From the NCBI GenBank assembly GCA_029204225.1, contig CM055097.1:42822858-42886857 (forward strand): a stretch of 64,000 nucleotides of DNA, in the 5' to 3' direction. The translations under genes were made by a program, and so were the position numbers. How positions within the stretch are numbered: the first letter of the stretch is position 1; every line of letters starts with the position of its first letter. Shown here piece after piece: positions 24,565 to 31,447 of the stretch. This stretch comes from Diphasiastrum complanatum (taxonomy: Eukaryota; Streptophyta; Lycopodiopsida; Lycopodiales; Lycopodiaceae). The notes under the pieces were generated by a model. It did no database searches and was not told where the DNA came from. It saw only the letters and a list, made by a program, of their open reading frames with translations.

Positions 24565-26256
24565 CACGTGCCGTGGTACGGCACTTGCCACGGCACTCGG
24601 ACCCCACTCAGACCCCACAGCACCTGTGCCGTGGGGAACTTTGCTCAAAACTTACAAACGCATATTTTATCCAATATTTGGCTTTCTTGTGGCTTCTCTG
24701 GTTATAATCAGTGGCTTAGAAGCAGCCATGTGAGAACAAAAAAGGTGCTATCCATACGACTTCATGGCATACAGGATGTACACAGTTCTGAAGCTTTGCA
24801 AATAAATTCAAATTTGCAGGATACAATACATTCACAAGCAACCAAATCATGTCATGCTCAAGAATAGTGGCCATGGCTGCAAATATGATACTCAACACCT
24901 TTTCAAACGGCTGGAAAATTTCTTCAAGCTATGACAGAGAGTCGAGACAAATATTCAGTTAGAACAACACTGATCTCAGATAACAGATCAGAAATAGCAC
25001 GACATACCTATCCTGCCTATATAGGCTGTCTCCACCAGTTGTGCCAGTGGATCCAAGGCCTGAGCAGCTAGAGCTGGCAAAGCAATCACAGCTATTTCTT
25101 GCGTAAAATCATGATGGAAATTTCTGTCCCTGGGAGGCTTGAAAGCTGCACTGCCTCTCGAGCAGTGCCGAAAAAATATGTTATAATGTTTTCAGAAACA
25201 AATGGTAGAAAGTACCTAATGTATGACAGCCCAACACTGCAATAATACTAAGAAGCACCGTCACACCTGAAGACTGCAAAATACCAACGTTTCTACCTCT
25301 GTAATCATGTAGAGGGTCTGCAGTCCAGAAAAGCATATTGCTGCAAAAAAATATCATATACAGATTTAAGCAAGATACTTACTTGATCCCAACACAAAAT
25401 CTGCGCCACAGAGTTACATTTCTTCTTTCTGCGAGTGGCATGTCATTGGAGCTATTGCATGCACTACAATTTCCGTAAAGAAGTTGCTTTTCCAGAATTT
25501 TAAGTCTGCCTAATGTGTGATTCGAATTTATCTTCACATCCCTCTCATATAACATCACCCTTGCATTACATTTGAGCCTCTGCTTATGAATGCTGGATAC
25601 TCTCATAAAACTTGGCAACCTGGTTGCAATAAGATAACTTTTTTTCATATAACTACCCCTAAAGGAGTCAGAAATGTTATACATGCTGCTTGTGCCACTC
25701 ATTGTATGCGATTTTAGTTCACACAATTGCCCTACTTTTTCAGTGCACTTGACATGTTCTCTTGATGATATAACTCCAGCAAGAGTGTTCTCACCTGCAA
25801 TTCAAACATATCCATTACTACTGTCTAGATTTTCAGCATACAAATAGGAAGTGCAAATTTTTCATCTGGAATTCAAACATATCCATCAATATTGCCTAAT
25901 TTTCAGAATAAATACAGGAAGCGGTGAATATTTCCAACTAAGCAGCTCAGCATAGAAATCAAGACTGGCACCAGCTATTGCAGAAGAAAAAAACATCAAA
26001 GTTTCCAAAAGAACTTAAGCACGCCAACAGTCAGGTTTCAGCAGAAAATAACAAACGGCTACAAAAAAAAGTAACAAACGTATAGGCGTATAGGAGGTGG
26101 GTTTAAAGCAAGCCCAAAAGAATGGAATCAATTTGCGAACATGAGCGCTTTCTATTCCTAATAATAAAAAAGCACAATAAAGGATGAGAGCAAGCAAGTG
26201 TAGGAGGTACGTGTACTTGAGGAGAGAGGCAAGGGCAAGGGTAGAGGCGACACCAT
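4596..26256 (-). CDS. DTX45: DETOXIFICATION 45-like plastid MATE transporter (partial, 10 exons found)
   Basis: A multidrug and toxic compound extrusion (MATE) antiporter of the chloroplast DTX44/DTX45 type. Such proteins sit in the plastid envelope and exchange organic substrates for protons or sodium; the substrate here is unknown. Exons (minus strand, 5' to 3'): 26217-26256, 25383-25794, 25216-25340, 25008-25145, 18245-18430, 15147-15289, 14298-14433, 10663-10759, 10076-10176, 4596-4759. All junctions are GT-AG, all phases agree, and they sum to 1542 nt (514 codons). About 205 N-terminal residues, Ser-rich at the start, fit a plastid transit region. MATE signatures follow: LPALAAQALDPLAQLVETAY, GAVELAAVGVSISAFN, IQGVFRGLKDTKTPLYAT, KSGGLLLGRT and MAAHQICMQIWLA. 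The last C-terminal portion (roughly 130 residues in relatives) is not in the window, so the gene runs off the left edge. Whether the gene is active cannot be told. DTX44 or EDS5-type are the alternatives; DTX45 fits best. Confidence 0.88.
5470..6460. repeat. Nested miniature elements carrying AACCGTGG words
   Basis: The word AACCGTGG and its complement CCACGGTT recur many times in both orientations in clusters (5480-5560, 5768-5845, 6138-6235, 6365-6445), separated by TTAA-rich and CAGATTTGGACAG-rich filler. An inner element (5765-6237) is flanked by an 8-bp duplication and sits inside an outer one with the same word. The outer ends (about 5474 and 6455) show CGTAGAA and TTCTATG, but no clean duplication was found for them. 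Confidence 0.7.
5765..6237. mobile_element. hAT-like miniature element (word AACCGTGG)
   Basis: The flanks are identical 8-mers, ATTTGGAC at 5757-5764 and 6238-6245, fitting the hAT target pattern nTnnnnAn. The ends begin CATAGAACCC and finish TTAATTTTATG, a short imperfect inverted repeat (CATARAA). It has no coding capacity. It is 473 bp with subterminal CCACGGTT/AACCGTGG clusters. Confidence 0.75.
6560..6740. repeat. Repeat cluster with TGCCATGTGGCA words
   Basis: TTGCCATGTGGCA occurs three times within about 90 bases (6609-6700), interleaved with GCCTACATGG. It is a further short word cluster beside the AACGCGTTT elements. Open frames here are shadows of the repetition. Confidence 0.6.
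6779..7194. mobile_element. hAT-like foldback element, tandem unit 1 (word AACGCGTTT)
   Basis: It starts CATAGTTGCA and ends GCCAACTCTG. The left arm (about 6860-6960) and right arm (about 6985-7110) are imperfect reverse complements, so most of the element can fold on itself around a T-rich centre. The core GATACCCATATTGCCC lies at 6988-7003 on the minus strand. The same 12-base spacer (atatgtatatat) precedes and follows it, and its left portion is repeated 428 bases downstream. Confidence 0.65.
7207..7550. mobile_element. hAT-like miniature element, tandem unit 2 (word AACGCGTTT)
   Basis: The ends are CATAGTTGCATAG and GTGCAACTATG. The flanks GTATATAT and GTCTATAT match at 7 of 8 positions and fit nTnnnnAn. 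The left 190 bases repeat unit 1. The core GATACCCATATTGCC is at 7416-7430. AACGCGTTT-type words cluster towards the right end. Confidence 0.75.
7574..7690. mobile_element. Possible truncated miniature element (word GGAACACGTTC)
   Basis: It begins CATAGATGCA, close to the terminal motif of its neighbours, followed at once by GTTCCGGAACACGTTC and GGAACGCGTTCC words, and contains a degenerate core (7666-7680, minus). The right end was not found. Confidence 0.4.
8070..8165. repeat. G/C-run patch (GGGGGGC..GCCCCC)
   Basis: A GC-rich island in AT-rich intron sequence with runs of five or six G and C, including GGGGGGCTTGCCCCCT. The same style of run recurs inside the element at 17097-17936. Confidence 0.5.
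8325..9130 (-). pseudogene. Decayed LINE reverse transcriptase
   Basis: On the minus strand the reading (with stops and frame changes) gives EKLKSPRAWDIDDLV, then FPLSWCTNIIHSIHKSGDPM and NYRTIMHGHIMAKL, then QRLRDLGFSTDTIFAIMALY, and finally LLYVDNMTLISSFGEGLQ. These are successive RT blocks of a plant LINE. The catalytic YxDD box reads YVDN, so a metal-binding Asp is lost. It lies in a transporter intron in the same orientation as the gene. Confidence 0.82.
9590..9900 (-). pseudogene. Decayed LINE endonuclease C-terminal part
   Basis: On the minus strand one frame reads LTNFNGLSCWPSSSDYTCHA, then HCGGHSVMDYFKGSSSLIPF, which matches the end of a LINE AP-type endonuclease just before the RT domain. 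It lies about 450 bases 5' of the RT blocks in the same orientation, so both belong to one degenerate insertion (about 8.2-9.95 kb). Confidence 0.7.
10076..10176 (-). CDS. DTX45: DTX45-like exon 9
   Basis: The acceptor is ccttatgcag|GTATGC and the donor is ATCTG|GTTAGC. The 101-nt exon starts with the G that completes the split Gln codon of exon 8, then encodes YAMAIILLRSLNKYVLLIPP and TLNNLRFDRFLKSG. This aligns with YTVAILMLILLNKRVILLPP and LKFGDYLKSGG of DTX45. It ends in phase 1, as exon 10 needs. A different open frame overlaps its 5' edge and can mask it. Confidence 0.9.
10663..10759 (-). CDS. DTX45: DTX45-like exon 8
   Basis: The acceptor is ggaacag|TGGCAAG. The exon encodes LASNILNLLLDSLLIFGLGF, then GIKGAALATVASQ, a MATE helix plus the conserved GxxGAAxATVxSQ motif. 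The donor TCACA|GTAAGC splits the final Gln codon. Confidence 0.93.
10760..14297 (-). other. DTX45-like intron 7, no further feature recognised
   Basis: This 3.5 kb intron is AT-rich with scattered short open frames and no protein family, RNA gene or clear element. Open frames near 12737-13202 on this strand lack any recognised motif. Confidence 0.5.
14298..14433 (-). CDS. DTX45: DTX45-like exon 7
   Basis: The acceptor is gatag|GGC (phase 0). The exon encodes GTPMRALAEKYLTLRAIGAP, VVISLVIQGVFRGLKDTKTP and LYAT. The (Q/R)GxFRGxKDTxTPxY motif is the MATE family hallmark. The donor is ACAT|GTATGT. Confidence 0.95.
15147..15289 (-). CDS. DTX45: DTX45-like exon 6
   Basis: The acceptor is aggttgcag|CA. 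The exon encodes ELVKQTNKRVIPAISSALVL, then a helix (GIILGILEGSLLAFGG) and ILNIMGLPK. The donor AAG|GTATTT is in phase 0. The segment matches the conserved region after the first cytosolic loop of the family. Confidence 0.9.
15942..16439. mobile_element. hAT-like miniature element (word GATCGCG / GCGCGA)
   Basis: The ends are CTGAGTTGCAGCGG and GCGAACTGCAACTTTG. The flanks TTCTAAAG and TTCTGAAG match at 7 of 8 and fit nTnnnnAn. A slightly altered core GATACCCATATTGGC lies at 16339-16353. It is 498 bp and non-coding. Confidence 0.72.
16440..17096. repeat. GTTCAGTA-rich stretch with a lone core motif
   Basis: The words GTTCAGTA and CAGTAGGGTTT recur between 16480 and 16625. An intact core GATACCCATATTGCC is at 16779-16793. 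This may be the remains of another element whose ends are lost. Confidence 0.4.
17097..17936. mobile_element. hAT-like miniature element (word ATTCGCGATTC)
   Basis: The terminal inverted repeats are CATAGTTGCAGCG and CGCTGCAACTATG (13 bp, perfect). The target duplication GTTTGAAG is perfect (17089-17096 and 17937-17944). Subterminal regions hold many GATTCGCG/CGCGAATC words in both orientations. The interior has the core GATACCCATATTGCC (17819-17833), a segment related to the AACGCGTTT elements (AAACAGTCGGCAAACTACA near 17767), and a 200-base G/C-run island (17511-17710). It is 840 bp with no credible protein. Confidence 0.88.
18245..18430 (-). CDS. DTX45: DTX45-like exon 5
   Basis: The acceptor is tgatag|GTGCGG. 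The exon encodes GAVELAAVGVSISAFN, then LNIPLLNITTSFVAED, both strongly conserved in plastid MATE proteins, followed by a hydrophilic loop ending KLHEE. The donor is GAGG|GTGTGT, phase 1. Confidence 0.92.
18780..19000. repeat. CCAGC-word cluster
   Basis: CCAGC, CTCCAG and GCTGG recur densely (ctccagcttctctccag and similar). It is GC-richer than its surroundings and non-coding. Confidence 0.45.
19055..19301. repeat. GGTTCGAACC-word cluster, probable miniature element
   Basis: The palindromic word GGTTCGAACC and variants occur about a dozen times in two blocks (19070-19135, 19200-19290) around a T/A-rich centre. The right end reads CAACTATG, the same terminal sequence as the CATAGTTG elements. 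The left end and a target duplication were not established. Confidence 0.6.
19332..19587 (+). mobile_element. LINE reverse transcriptase fragment
   Basis: One open frame carries the RT blocks QAGFRAYYSTTDHIFTLQAL, VYCCFVDFMKAFDSIPR and LIQRLHDLGFSTNIILAVM. FVDFxKAFD holds the first catalytic Asp. It ends shortly before the (CT)n tract at 19604. It is the same LINE family as the minus-strand copy at 8.3-9.1 kb. Confidence 0.88.
19604..19664. repeat. (CT)n microsatellite at LINE junction
   Basis: Sixty-one bases of CT repeat. An RT fragment lies just upstream, and a LINE 5' part (leader, ORF1, endonuclease) starts directly downstream. Confidence 0.95.
19665..20886 (+). pseudogene. Decayed LINE 5' region: leader, ORF1-like coiled coil, endonuclease start
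   Basis: A C-rich leader (19680-19760) is followed by a broken ORF1-like reading: KLEMSHLRDANNKLQQEV (coiled-coil character), then MSWATVLKKGSNLQIPKT. Near 20790-20880 the frame HLVGRNIGLDKDLFIATYYF with PPKSY matches the AP endonuclease block found before LINE RT. Several stops are present. Order and position show this is a separate insertion from the RT fragment to its left. Confidence 0.6.
21290..22370 (-). repeat. Dispersed 1.1 kb repeat, copy B
   Basis: Reverse-complement match to 950-2100. It lies in intron 4 of the transporter. A polypurine-like aaagggggagtg (minus strand, near 21290-21301) marks the end. No protein was recognised. Confidence 0.6.
22375..22530 (+). pseudogene. LINE RT fragment (post-catalytic block)
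   Basis: The reading gives FDEQPLEVVSSYTYLKVRL, the LINE block after the YxDD box (LEVVxSYTYLGVxF). It is short and interrupted, and runs straight into the end of repeat copy B. Confidence 0.6.
22531..23630. other. Unassigned, possible LINE-derived filler
   Basis: Short open frames only. One of 125 codons (22916-23290, +) is rich in basic residues but shows no family motif. No promoter or RNA gene was seen. Confidence 0.3.
23635..24200 (+). pseudogene. Decayed LINE RT fragment
   Basis: The reading with stops gives a block ending VVSSYTYLGVLSTGPICSTK, similar to the RT tail at 22.4 kb. It is too broken to give a protein. Confidence 0.5.
24369..24643. mobile_element. hAT-like miniature element (word GTGCCGTGG)
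   Basis: The terminal repeats are CAAAGTTCC and GGAACTTTG. The flanking 8-mers are identical (CTCAAAAC at 24361-24368 and 24644-24651) and fit nTnnnnAn. The words GTGCCGTGG, ACGGCAC and GCACCTGTGCC fill both subterminal regions around an A/T and (TG)n centre. It is 275 bp and non-coding. It lies in the large transporter intron, about 360 bases 3' of exon 4. Confidence 0.85.
25008..25145 (-). CDS. DTX45: DTX45-like exon 4 (first MATE helix)
   Basis: The exon encodes a basic linker, then FTQEIAVIALPALAAQ and DPLAQLVETAYIGRI, the conserved first helix of plastid MATE proteins (compare LPAIAGQAIDPLTLLMETAYIGR in DTX45). The donor is ATAG|GTATGT, phase 1. The intron downstream is 6577 nt. Confidence 0.88.
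25216..25340 (-). CDS. DTX45: DTX45-like exon 3
   Basis: This 125-nt exon begins after tttttttgcag and ends at TTAG|GTACTT. It encodes NMLFWTADPLHDYRG and a hydrophobic stretch (VTVLLSIIAVLG). Phases match exons 2 and 4. The intron upstream (25341-25382) is only 42 nt. Confidence 0.72.
25383..25794 (-). CDS. DTX45: DTX45-like exon 2 (N-terminal extension)
   Basis: The acceptor is aattgcag|GT and the donor GGGATCAA|GTAAGT is a perfect consensus. The 412 nt are open in the required frame and encode a basic, Ser-rich stretch with no MATE homology, as expected for the variable plastid-targeting region. The reading frame hits TAA immediately after the donor, so splicing is needed. Confidence 0.75.
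26217..26256 (-). CDS. DTX45: DTX45-like exon 1 (start codon, transit peptide start)
   Basis: The ATG at 26256 opens MVSPLPLPLPLSS, a Ser/Pro/Leu-rich start typical of plastid transit peptides. The donor could be at 26216 (A|GTACAC) or six bases further (C|GTACCT, exon end 26211). Both leave phase 1, as exon 2 requires. The 5' leader upstream (26340-26390) is a GA-rich tract on this strand. Confidence 0.65.
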
Positions 26257-26329
26257 CGCCAGATCAATGCAGCGCCGAGAACAATTCTTATTATTCTCTC
26301 GCTCGCTTTCTCATACGCGCGCTCTTTCT

Positions 26330-26400
26330 GTATGCTTGTGTGCGTGTGTATCTCTCTCTCTCTCCTTCTCTCTCTCTTTTTAAAGAAGGTGTGTCCAGAA
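26330..26400 (-). promoter_or_regulatory. GA-rich 5' leader of the DTX45-like gene
   Basis: On the minus strand this is a purine tract of GA repeats followed by CA repeats, 75-145 nt upstream of the start codon. GA/CT tracts are common in plant 5' leaders. A clear TATA box was not recognised upstream; an AATAAAAT run near 26465-26475 is only a weak candidate. Confidence 0.35.
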
Positions 26401-26505
26401 GAAGAAGAGGAATAGTGACAAGCAGCAGATGAGTATGGATGGAAGCGCCACGTTGGAGGCCTGGTTATTGATTTTATTCATGGTCCAAACTTGGCATGGC
26501 ATACT

Positions 26506-26620
26506 TATTATGGAAGGAGCCGGGCAAAAGCCATTTTGCCCGGTAAGGATTTCCAAATTTTTTTAGAAATTTTTATCGGGCAGAATGGCTTTTGCCCGGC
26601 TCCTTCATTCCGTAATGGAT
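26506..26620. mobile_element. Foldback (hairpin) element, GCCGGGCAAAAGCC arms
   Basis: The left arm (tattatggaaggagccgggc...) and right arm (...gcccggctccttcattccgtaatgg) are near-perfect reverse complements of about 50 bases around an A/T loop. It lies 250 bases upstream of the transporter start codon, so it may overlap the promoter. No target duplication was established. Confidence 0.65.
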
Positions 26621-26842
26621 ACCTGAAATTTTTTCAGAAGCACATTACGAAGTATAATAGGCGGGTTTGACTTTGACTGACCAACACAAATGTGAAACGT
26701 GGCAGTTGTACGGAATCCGTACGGACGGGCACAGACAGGCAGAAAAAAAAAAAGCAAAATCTGCCTTAAAAAAAAATGCATGCATTTTCTGCTTTTTAAT
26801 TTACTTGAAAATGGGCATAATATGCCATAGGTATCCATTACG
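26612..26842. repeat. Inverted TAATGGATACC / GGTATCCATTA pair
   Basis: CGTAATGGATACC (26612-26624) and GGTATCCATTACG (26829-26841) form a 13-base inverted pair around AT-rich sequence. It is directly adjacent to the foldback hairpin and may be a second element or part of the same one. Confidence 0.45.
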
Positions 26843-26999
26843 TATAGTTAACATATTATGGAATGGGCCAGGCAGATTCCATTGCATGATGGCTACCCAA
26901 GGCTTTTTTTAACATGACCTTTATGAACTGTAATGAGCACTTGAATTTATATTATCCAATCTCAAAATGCCCTGTGGCATTTCGCAGTCAATGAAAGGT

Positions 27000-27100
27000 C
27001 AAATGTGCAGAATGGGCAGAGCGGCTGGCACGATGAAATCGTGAAGCAGCAAAATGGGCAGCGGAGTAGGCAGAATGGGCAGCGATGGAATCGCGGAGGA
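27000..27100. repeat. ATGGGCAG-word cluster
   Basis: ATGGGCAG recurs four times in about 100 bases, with two copies of ATGGAATCGCG-like sequence. It is another small word cluster and is non-coding. Confidence 0.4.
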
Positions 27101-27379
27101 GCAGCGACAGATTCTGGTTTTTAATCTGTTGGCAAATGGGCAGAATACACAACGGGTATCCATCACATGGTTTTAATTGGAAGATTTCAAAATTTGCACT
27201 TATTACCTACCAATTTGAAAGCCAAGATAATTTCACATCATTCCATGTTAAAGCTAGTTTCACTTGGCAAGCAAAGCATTTAACGTTAAAATTCAAATTA
27301 GATAAGGTATTTATGTTGTTTATAGGAAGGGCTTCTCACTTACCCCTATACTCCAAGAAGCTCAAGTACTCCCCTTGTA

Positions 27380-27896
27380 TCTTAAGTTACCTTAGGTTGG
27401 CACATTTCAATGCCACCTAGGGGCAACTCTCACTCCTTGTGAAAAGGAGAAAGGCCTCTTGGAGTGGCTCCACCAATCAAAGTGGAGTATTTGGGCCTTT
27501 TTGGACTTATCCCAACTTCATGTAAAACCACCCTAAGCATTAAACGGGTGGCTTTACATGGAAAGGGGAGGGTTCTCAAACTCATGTTCTCACTTTGTGT
27601 TTTGAATGTAAGCCTTGGCATATCCACGAATGGAAAATTTGCATCTCGTATGGACACTAGGTTTTTGGAGAGTATATATGCCCTCAGCCCTTATTTTTCA
27701 AGGTACTATGTGTAGTGTGAATTGCTCAAGAGTTCTATGCTCTAGCTATTATAGTATCTAGGTTGGAAGTCAACTCAGGAGAGTCTCGTTAGACTGCTAG
27801 TTGGATTGGTCATGCCACAGCATTTACTAATGTGTGCTTGTTCTTACTCGAAGGATTGTGTGTGAGCTTAACAGTGGTATTAGAGCCATACTTGAA
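27380..27896 (+). mobile_element. Probable LTR end with primer-binding site
   Basis: The segment ends ...CTTAACA followed by TGGTATTAGAGCC (27884-27896), the plus-strand primer site complementary to initiator Met tRNA in copia elements. A TATA-like gagtatatatgccc lies at about 27670. The 5' LTR border is uncertain, and no gag or pol follows in the next 1.5 kb, so it is a remnant. Confidence 0.5.
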
Positions 27897-27899
27897 GCT

Positions 27900-29495
27900 G
27901 GGAGAAATGGAAAGCAGAGAGCTTGGTGTTATAGGTAAGTTGAGTTTGTGGATGACTTGAGCTTGATAGAATCTTATTGAACTTTTCAACTTTCTATAGT
28001 GGTTATTGAAACTTTGTGAGAAGTTCTAGTTTAATTCATTTGATTTATTGTTAAAATCATATATGGTTGTGTTAATTTGATGCTGAAATTGTGCATGTTG
28101 TGTGAACTTGCTGTAAATGAATTAAATAAGTAGAATTCTGGTTTCTAATTCAAGATTATCATTTAATCATTCGCTAGTCGGTTTGCATGCCTAGTCTATG
28201 TAGTATATTCTTTTATGCTATGGCGAACGGTATGTGAGTTTGGACTACTCACTGTAATCAAAATAGCATGAAAGCCACATTGAAAGGGATTTCTATGGCT
28301 ATTGATGGTGAATTGGAATAGCTACAATTCGTTGAAAGCTGAAACCTTTCAAGAAACAATGGCTGGAAGTTAATCAAAGTAAGAAAATTCAATGTGGACT
28401 ATTGTCTAAGCCCGTACATTTTGGATTTCGGTTTTAATTAGTTTCTCTGAGTATTTTGTATTGTATTTTGTATGAGTATAGCCCCTACATAACACATAAG
28501 AACACACGAGAAAACTTTAAAACCTAAAAGTGCCCTCCTATAATCCCTATTTTTCTTGTTTCTCTTTTTCTTCTTCTCCCAAGATGTGAGTCAAAATCAA
28601 AGAGAGCGGGAGTAGGGAGTGATCACTCCTACTACAATCAAAACTTGTATGCTAAGAGTGGCACTGAATTGAGCTGAGGGAGCGGGCTAGTGTGGTTCAT
28701 ACTGGTGACAACAATGCACTCCTCTCTAGAATCCTTATTTTTTAGCTCTTTCCTTCTTAAAATCTATTGAAAAAACATCCATTAGAAGGAACTCATAGCA
28801 GTCCGATTTCAATTGTTGATTCGCAAGAGTTAGCACGGCTCATAGGAAAAACTCTGAGATGTCACACCTATAGCAGCTATGGCAACTAAGCACAGGGTTT
28901 TCACAATCCTTGGAAACTAATGGCAGCCAATTGCCTGTGAGGGAGAGGGCAAAGTGAACAGTGTGGAAGGAGGCCGAGAATGCAGAGGCCAGGCCAACGG
29001 CCTAGAGCTTATATAACATCAAAAGAGGGGCGTTGAGGGTTGAATATGGGTTTATGTTTTATTTTATTTTTGTGTGCCCTTTCCTCAAGTGAGTCCATAT
29101 TAAAATTTGCCTTCAATTTATTCTTGTAGACAATATTTTGTAGGTGAATATAGATTTATGAATATAGTAAAATTGATCAGGCTATAAGCTAAATTCATAA
29201 TTTTACGTGAATTTTAAGTCGCCTTTCCATTGATGGTATTGGGAAGAAATTTTGGCACATTGTAAACTTATTTCCACAACAAGATTATTCACTTTTATTT
29301 CAATTTCACGCCATAATCAACTTTTAATACTAAAGTTGTAGCAAAATGTGCAAATTAGTGTGCATTTGAAGCACATTTTCAAAAATTCATATCTCACTAA
29401 CTATAACCAAATGTCTTTCAAAACCTTTCTCTAAGATAGAAATGCATATTGGCCTCAAATTGCCAAATAAACTCAACATAACTAGTTGATATTTT
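27900..29495. other. Unassigned AT-rich sequence between LTR remnants
   Basis: No coding or repeat signal was recognised. The part next to 29500 is presumably the 3' LTR of the minus-strand copia element, since TGTGAAAAATATC on the minus strand directly follows a GAAGAGGGAG purine tract. Confidence 0.35.
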
Positions 29496-30508
29496 TCACA
29501 CTCCCTCTTCAACAAGTATTAGCATATATTTAGATAGTAATCCAAGTTGAGTTCTATGCTTCATAAACAAGTCCTTTCCTAATGTTTTGGTGAAGATATC
29601 AACCACACACTCCCTTGATGAGACATGTTGAAGCTCCACCTCCTTTGCCATGACTTGTTCTCTCACAAAATGATAAGCCACTTTGATATGTTTGCTCCTT
29701 GCATGAAAAATAGGATTATTTGCCAAATTTTGAGCTGAAAGGTTATCACAAAAGATGATTGAAAACTTTTGAAAATCTAGCAAGTCGAGATCAAATATCA
29801 TCCTTTTGATCCATAGCATCTCTTTGGTGCATGAAGTCAAGGCTTTGTACTCGGCTTCGATTGATGATAGAAAGATTGTTGCTTGTTTCTTTGACATCCA
29901 TGAGATAGCTCCATCACCTACAAAAATGGCATGTGCACTTATGGATTTACTATCCATTAGATCTCCTGCAAAGTCCGAATCTGAACATCTAAACAAGTTA
30001 GGAGATGATCCCCTATAAACAATGTCAAAATCTCTAGAACCCGAGATGTACCTCAATACACTCTTGCCTAGATTCCAGTTCTCCAAACTAGGATCATGCA
30101 TGAATTGACTAAATCTACCAACACAATAGCTTGATCAGGTCTTGTGATGTTTAGATATATGAGTGAACCAACTAGTTTCTTATAGAGAGTAATGTCCTCG
30201 AAGGATCTTTCATTACCTCTAATAGTGAGATTTCCATTTGATTCCATAGATTTTGTATTTTCCACATGAAATCTACTAAGAATAGAATTAGCATACTTCT
30301 CTTGACAAATAAAAGTAGTTTGAGAAGTCCTTATTACCTCTATTCCCAAGATGTAGTGCAAATGACCAAGATCATGTACATCAAATTCCTTGTCGAGTGC
30401 TATGTTGATGTCATCTACATATTGCTTGTTGCCTCCACACAAAATGATATCATCCACATAGATTAGAAGGATAGTAACATAATTTCCAGCAAATCTATTT
30501 TTCTCCAA
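29496..30508 (-). pseudogene. Ty1-copia reverse transcriptase and RNase H, frameshifted
   Basis: On the minus strand the RT part reads TILLIYVDDIILCGG (the YVDD active site is intact) and GHLHYILGIEVI. After one frame change near 30100 (..NITRPD.. to MHDPSLENWNLGKSVLRYIS) it continues as RNase H with SDSDFAGDLMDSKS, AISWMSKKQATIFLSSIEAEY and the tail ARSKHIKVAYHFVREQV. The C-terminus and a purine tract (GAAGAGGGAG) lead into the 3' LTR. Protease and integrase are missing between this and gag. Confidence 0.92.
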
Positions 30509-31133
30509 ACATGATTACTTTCTTCTTTCCAACAAAAGTAGAAGGCTCACCTTGATCTTGCCCTTTAGACGACTTGCCTTTTCTCTTGCCCTTGAACTTG
30601 TCCTTTGAGAACATAGCCTCATCCTCTCCAACTTGAGATGTGGAAGATGATCCTCCTCTTGATATAAGCCTAAACTCCTCATTCAACAATATTTCTTGCA
30701 AGTCCTCCATACTTGGCAATGTCTTTTGAATATCAAAACTTTGAACAAAACCCTAAAAAAAAAAAAAACATGAGCACTTTCATCCTTCTTTTGAAAACTT
30801 TGAAATATTTGCCTCCTAAGGGTTAGAACCCTTGATGTAGACTTGGACTCATAAACCTTCATTAATGTTTCCCAAGCCTCACTAGATGTAGTGCACTTAC
30901 CAACTTCCTTGAGAAGTTCATTAGTACATTCATCTTGATCAAATGAAGAGCTTTGTCCTCCTATCATACCTCAATTGTTCTTGAGGTGCCAAAGGTCTAT
31001 CCTCCACACCTACAACAATGTCCATCAACTCATTAATCTCAAGGAGAGACTCCATTCTCACCTTCCAAGTTGAATAGTTGCTTGAGGTAAGCCTATCATT
31101 GCTCTCCAACATGAAGCCTCCATTTGTAGCCAT
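30495..31133 (-). pseudogene. Ty1-copia gag remnant
   Basis: On the minus strand the gag start is NDRLTSSNYSTWKVRMESLL, then EAWETLMKVYESKSTSRVLT, then basic RGGSSSTSQVGEDE and FKGKRKGKSSKGQ. It is interrupted by frame changes near 30950 and 30750 (A/T homopolymer). The last gag codons run directly into the RT frame at 30495-30508, so the element has an internal deletion. Confidence 0.85.
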
Positions 31134-31447
31134 GTTGCAATGATTTGATCTTCTCTTTCAACCTATTCCAATGCACTTAGCACTCTCTTGAAAGTCAATA
31201 AATGTTGAAGAATGATATAAACCCTCTATTATGCATCAAAACTCACCACAATCCAACAATTAGGGAGGGAAATCACCTTACTACAAGTATTTTGACCTAT
31301 ATTGATCTTTGGATCACAAAGATCCCCATTCTACACTTGAAAATGCTTTATTTTGACAAGGAATCACTCTAGCGCACTCTAGAATTGATGGCGCCTCCAA
31401 ATCACTCACGATAAATGGCTTCTTCTCCAAATATAGCCTGCAACAAA

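Noticed and set aside
26015-26197. Hydrophobic minus-strand open frame near the transporter start
   Set aside because: Lies in intron 1, overlaps the exon 1 donor region in another frame, and has no family match.
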